Positions 5,922 through 6,941 of a stretch of 6,941 nt of DNA are shown here, piece by piece. The notes under the pieces were generated by a model. The model did not search any database, was not told the origin of the DNA, and saw only the letters and a program-made list of their open reading frames with translations. The number at the start of each line of letters is the position of its first letter. The stretch's first letter is position 1. The DNA comes from Nitrososphaerales archaeon (GTDB lineage: Archaea > Thermoproteota > Nitrososphaeria > Nitrososphaerales > Nitrososphaeraceae), in the NCBI GenBank assembly GCA_029237515.1, contig JARBAV010000158.1, positions 1 through 6,941 of the forward strand, written 5' to 3'. The translations under genes and the position numbers were made by a program.

Positions 5922-6509
5922 GTGTCAATAAAACAGAGAAGGCAAGAAATTTTGGTTGCTCTATTTCCAGTAATCTTAGCTGCTACATCCATCATATTAG
6001 CTGCTAGCGCTCTGGATATCTCTTTTTCAGTCGGGAAAGATGTCTTTTCATCACCTTCAAATATGACTCCAGTTGACGGCATACGATGTGACTCTATGGA
6101 ATTCACCAAGTTTCACATTCACGCACATCTTGACATCTTTGTCGATGGTAAACCATTTACCGTACCATCACAAATCGGAATCGATCCCCAAGGCCCATGT
6201 CTTTATTGGCTTCATACACACGACGATAGTGGAGTCATTCATATAGAATCTCCCATTGAGAGGGAATTTAGTATTGGAAACTTTATTGATATCTGGGACC
6301 AGACCTTCAACAACACAAATTTATTCGATAACAACAGCGTCAATGATACAAAAAGCGCGTTGAGGATGTTCGTAAATGGCGTTGAGGTACCAACAGGCAC
6401 TGACTTCAAAAACATCAGCATTAGCGCTCATGACGAGATCGCCTTAATCATTGGGCCAATTCAAGATGATAAAATACCTTCTCGCTATCAATTTCAACAA
6501 GGATTATGA
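5922..6509 (+). CDS. Membrane-anchored or secreted His-rich protein, putative metal-binding, function unknown
   Basis: A 195-residue protein with a basic start (K4, R6, R7) and one hydrophobic segment (about 10-31). The latter acts as a membrane anchor, or as a signal peptide with possible cleavage after the ASA at 28-30. The external part has FHIHAHLDIFVDG (64-76), VPSQIGI (81-87), CLYWLHTHDDSGVIHIESP (93-111) and FSIGNFIDIW (116-125). H65, H67, H69, H98, H100 and H107 plus acidic D101 and E109 look like a metal site; C56 and C93 could form a disulphide. I recall this H-x-H-x-H / LHTHD / IHIESP pattern from uncharacterised secreted proteins of Nitrososphaeria and some actinobacteria and Chloroflexi, without an assigned function. 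Five N-x-S/T sequons (N47, N130, N137, N141, N164) suggest a glycosylated surface protein. The GTG start is backed by a good ribosome-binding site, and the upstream frame closes at 5895. Confidence 0.85.
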   Translation: MSIKQRRQEILVALFPVILAATSIILAASALDISFSVGKDVFSSPSNMTPVDGIRCDSMEFTKFHIHAHLDIFVDGKPFTVPSQIGIDPQGPCLYWLHTHDDSGVIHIESPIEREFSIGNFIDIWDQTFNNTNLFDNNSVNDTKSALRMFVNGVEVPTGTDFKNISISAHDEIALIIGPIQDDKIPSRYQFQQGL

Positions 6510-6905
6510 ATCTTGGGCTTAAATACACACAGTAGACCATTTGGGAGTGGAACGTCAATCTGTCAAATGCAGGGCACATTACAATGATGGAGACTAACAT
6601 CTATTTGAACCGGACGTGAATTTGATGGTCAAACGCCAAACCAGATCTGACTTTCACGGTGCATTGCTCCTTGTTAATCTCATGCACTACAAAGGAAGAA
6701 TTAGAGAGTCATCTTAGTTCAAGGGCAGAATGTGTGTGAGGATTATAGTTGAGGGTGCGGTGATATCGTGTTATGAGCAGAACAGAATCCTGTAGAGCAG
6801 GAAATAGACACATGAATTTAAATGCAAATGATTAGATTTTAAAGTGCGAAAATTCAATGTTAAGAAATTATTGCCTATTTGTTTACTTTTTAGTTGGGAC
6901 GTCAC
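6510..6905. other. Intergenic region, no supported gene
   Basis: I see no open frame of meaningful length, no tRNA arms and no larger repeat here. The only structures noted are a 6-base inverted repeat, GTGCAT (6659-6664) with ATGCAC (6682-6687), and a T5 tract at 6887-6891. It appears to separate the His-rich protein gene from a possible minus-strand gene entering at the right edge. Confidence 0.55.
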
Positions 6906-6941
6906 TTACTTTTTTTTCTCTGCAACTGGCCTTTCACATGC
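6906..6941 (-). CDS. Possible 3' end of a minus-strand gene cut by the window edge
   Basis: Read on the minus strand from the right edge, one frame gives ACERPVAEKKK and then TAA at 6906-6908. A charged, lysine-ending tail is common at protein C-termini, and the other genes here leave little coding room before the edge. Eleven codons are far too few to identify a family or prove coding. Confidence 0.3.
   Translation of the reverse strand, partial: ACERPVAEKKK

Noticed and set aside
6659..6687. Inverted repeat GTGCAT / ATGCAC with a 17-base loop as a terminator or regulatory hairpin.
   Set aside because: Six base pairs with a long loop, no T-tract after it, and 150 bases from the nearest gene end; readily expected by chance.
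1..6941. CRISPR arrays, insertion sequences, toxin-antitoxin pairs, defence operons or integrated-element ends.
   Set aside because: No regularly spaced repeats, transposase or integrase motifs, or clusters of small paired genes are visible. Gene content looks like ordinary chromosome.

Overview
The window looks like chromosomal DNA from an ammonia-oxidising archaeon of the Nitrososphaeria (Thaumarchaeota), probably a soil-type, AT-rich member of the Nitrososphaerales. This is an inference from several traits. The genes have archaeal TATA-like boxes about 20-40 bases before their starts and few strong Shine-Dalgarno sites. There is a short winged-helix regulator of a type common in that group, a UbiA prenyltransferase resembling the archaeal lipid enzymes, and non-ATG starts in several genes. 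No rRNA, tRNA, CRISPR array, insertion sequence or phage gene was found.

Left part (1-1980, minus strand): two UDP-N-acetylglucosamine 2-epimerase-type genes lie in tandem. The upstream one (463-1965) is a large, divergent 500-residue paralogue. The downstream one (ends at 360, cut by the window edge) is a canonical WecB-like enzyme. Together they suggest a locus supplying ManNAc-type sugars for surface glycans or protein glycosylation.

Middle part: a small winged-helix regulator (2330-2701, plus) diverges from the epimerase genes. It converges on a UbiA-family membrane prenyltransferase (3011-4204, minus), with T-tracts for both strands between them. The prenyltransferase has a TATA box placed for a leaderless transcript and an unusual soluble N-terminal extension of about 70 residues.

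Right part: a GNAT acetyltransferase (plus) follows. The obvious GTG start at 4695 would remove the first quarter of the catalytic domain. The reading frame is open and clearly GNAT-like back to about 4497, but it has no ATG, GTG or TTG start there. The protein also carries a second, degenerate GNAT-like half with an acidic loop. Next is a membrane-anchored, probably extracellular protein (5922-6509) with H-x-H-x-H and LHTHD motifs typical of an uncharacterised, probably metal-binding family. The last 430 bases are mostly non-coding, ending with what may be the last codons of a minus-strand gene.

No convincing new multi-gene system is visible. The genes lie in short, mostly single-gene transcription units and are largely unrelated. 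The best leads are the GNAT start problem, the divergent epimerase paralogue and the His-rich surface protein.
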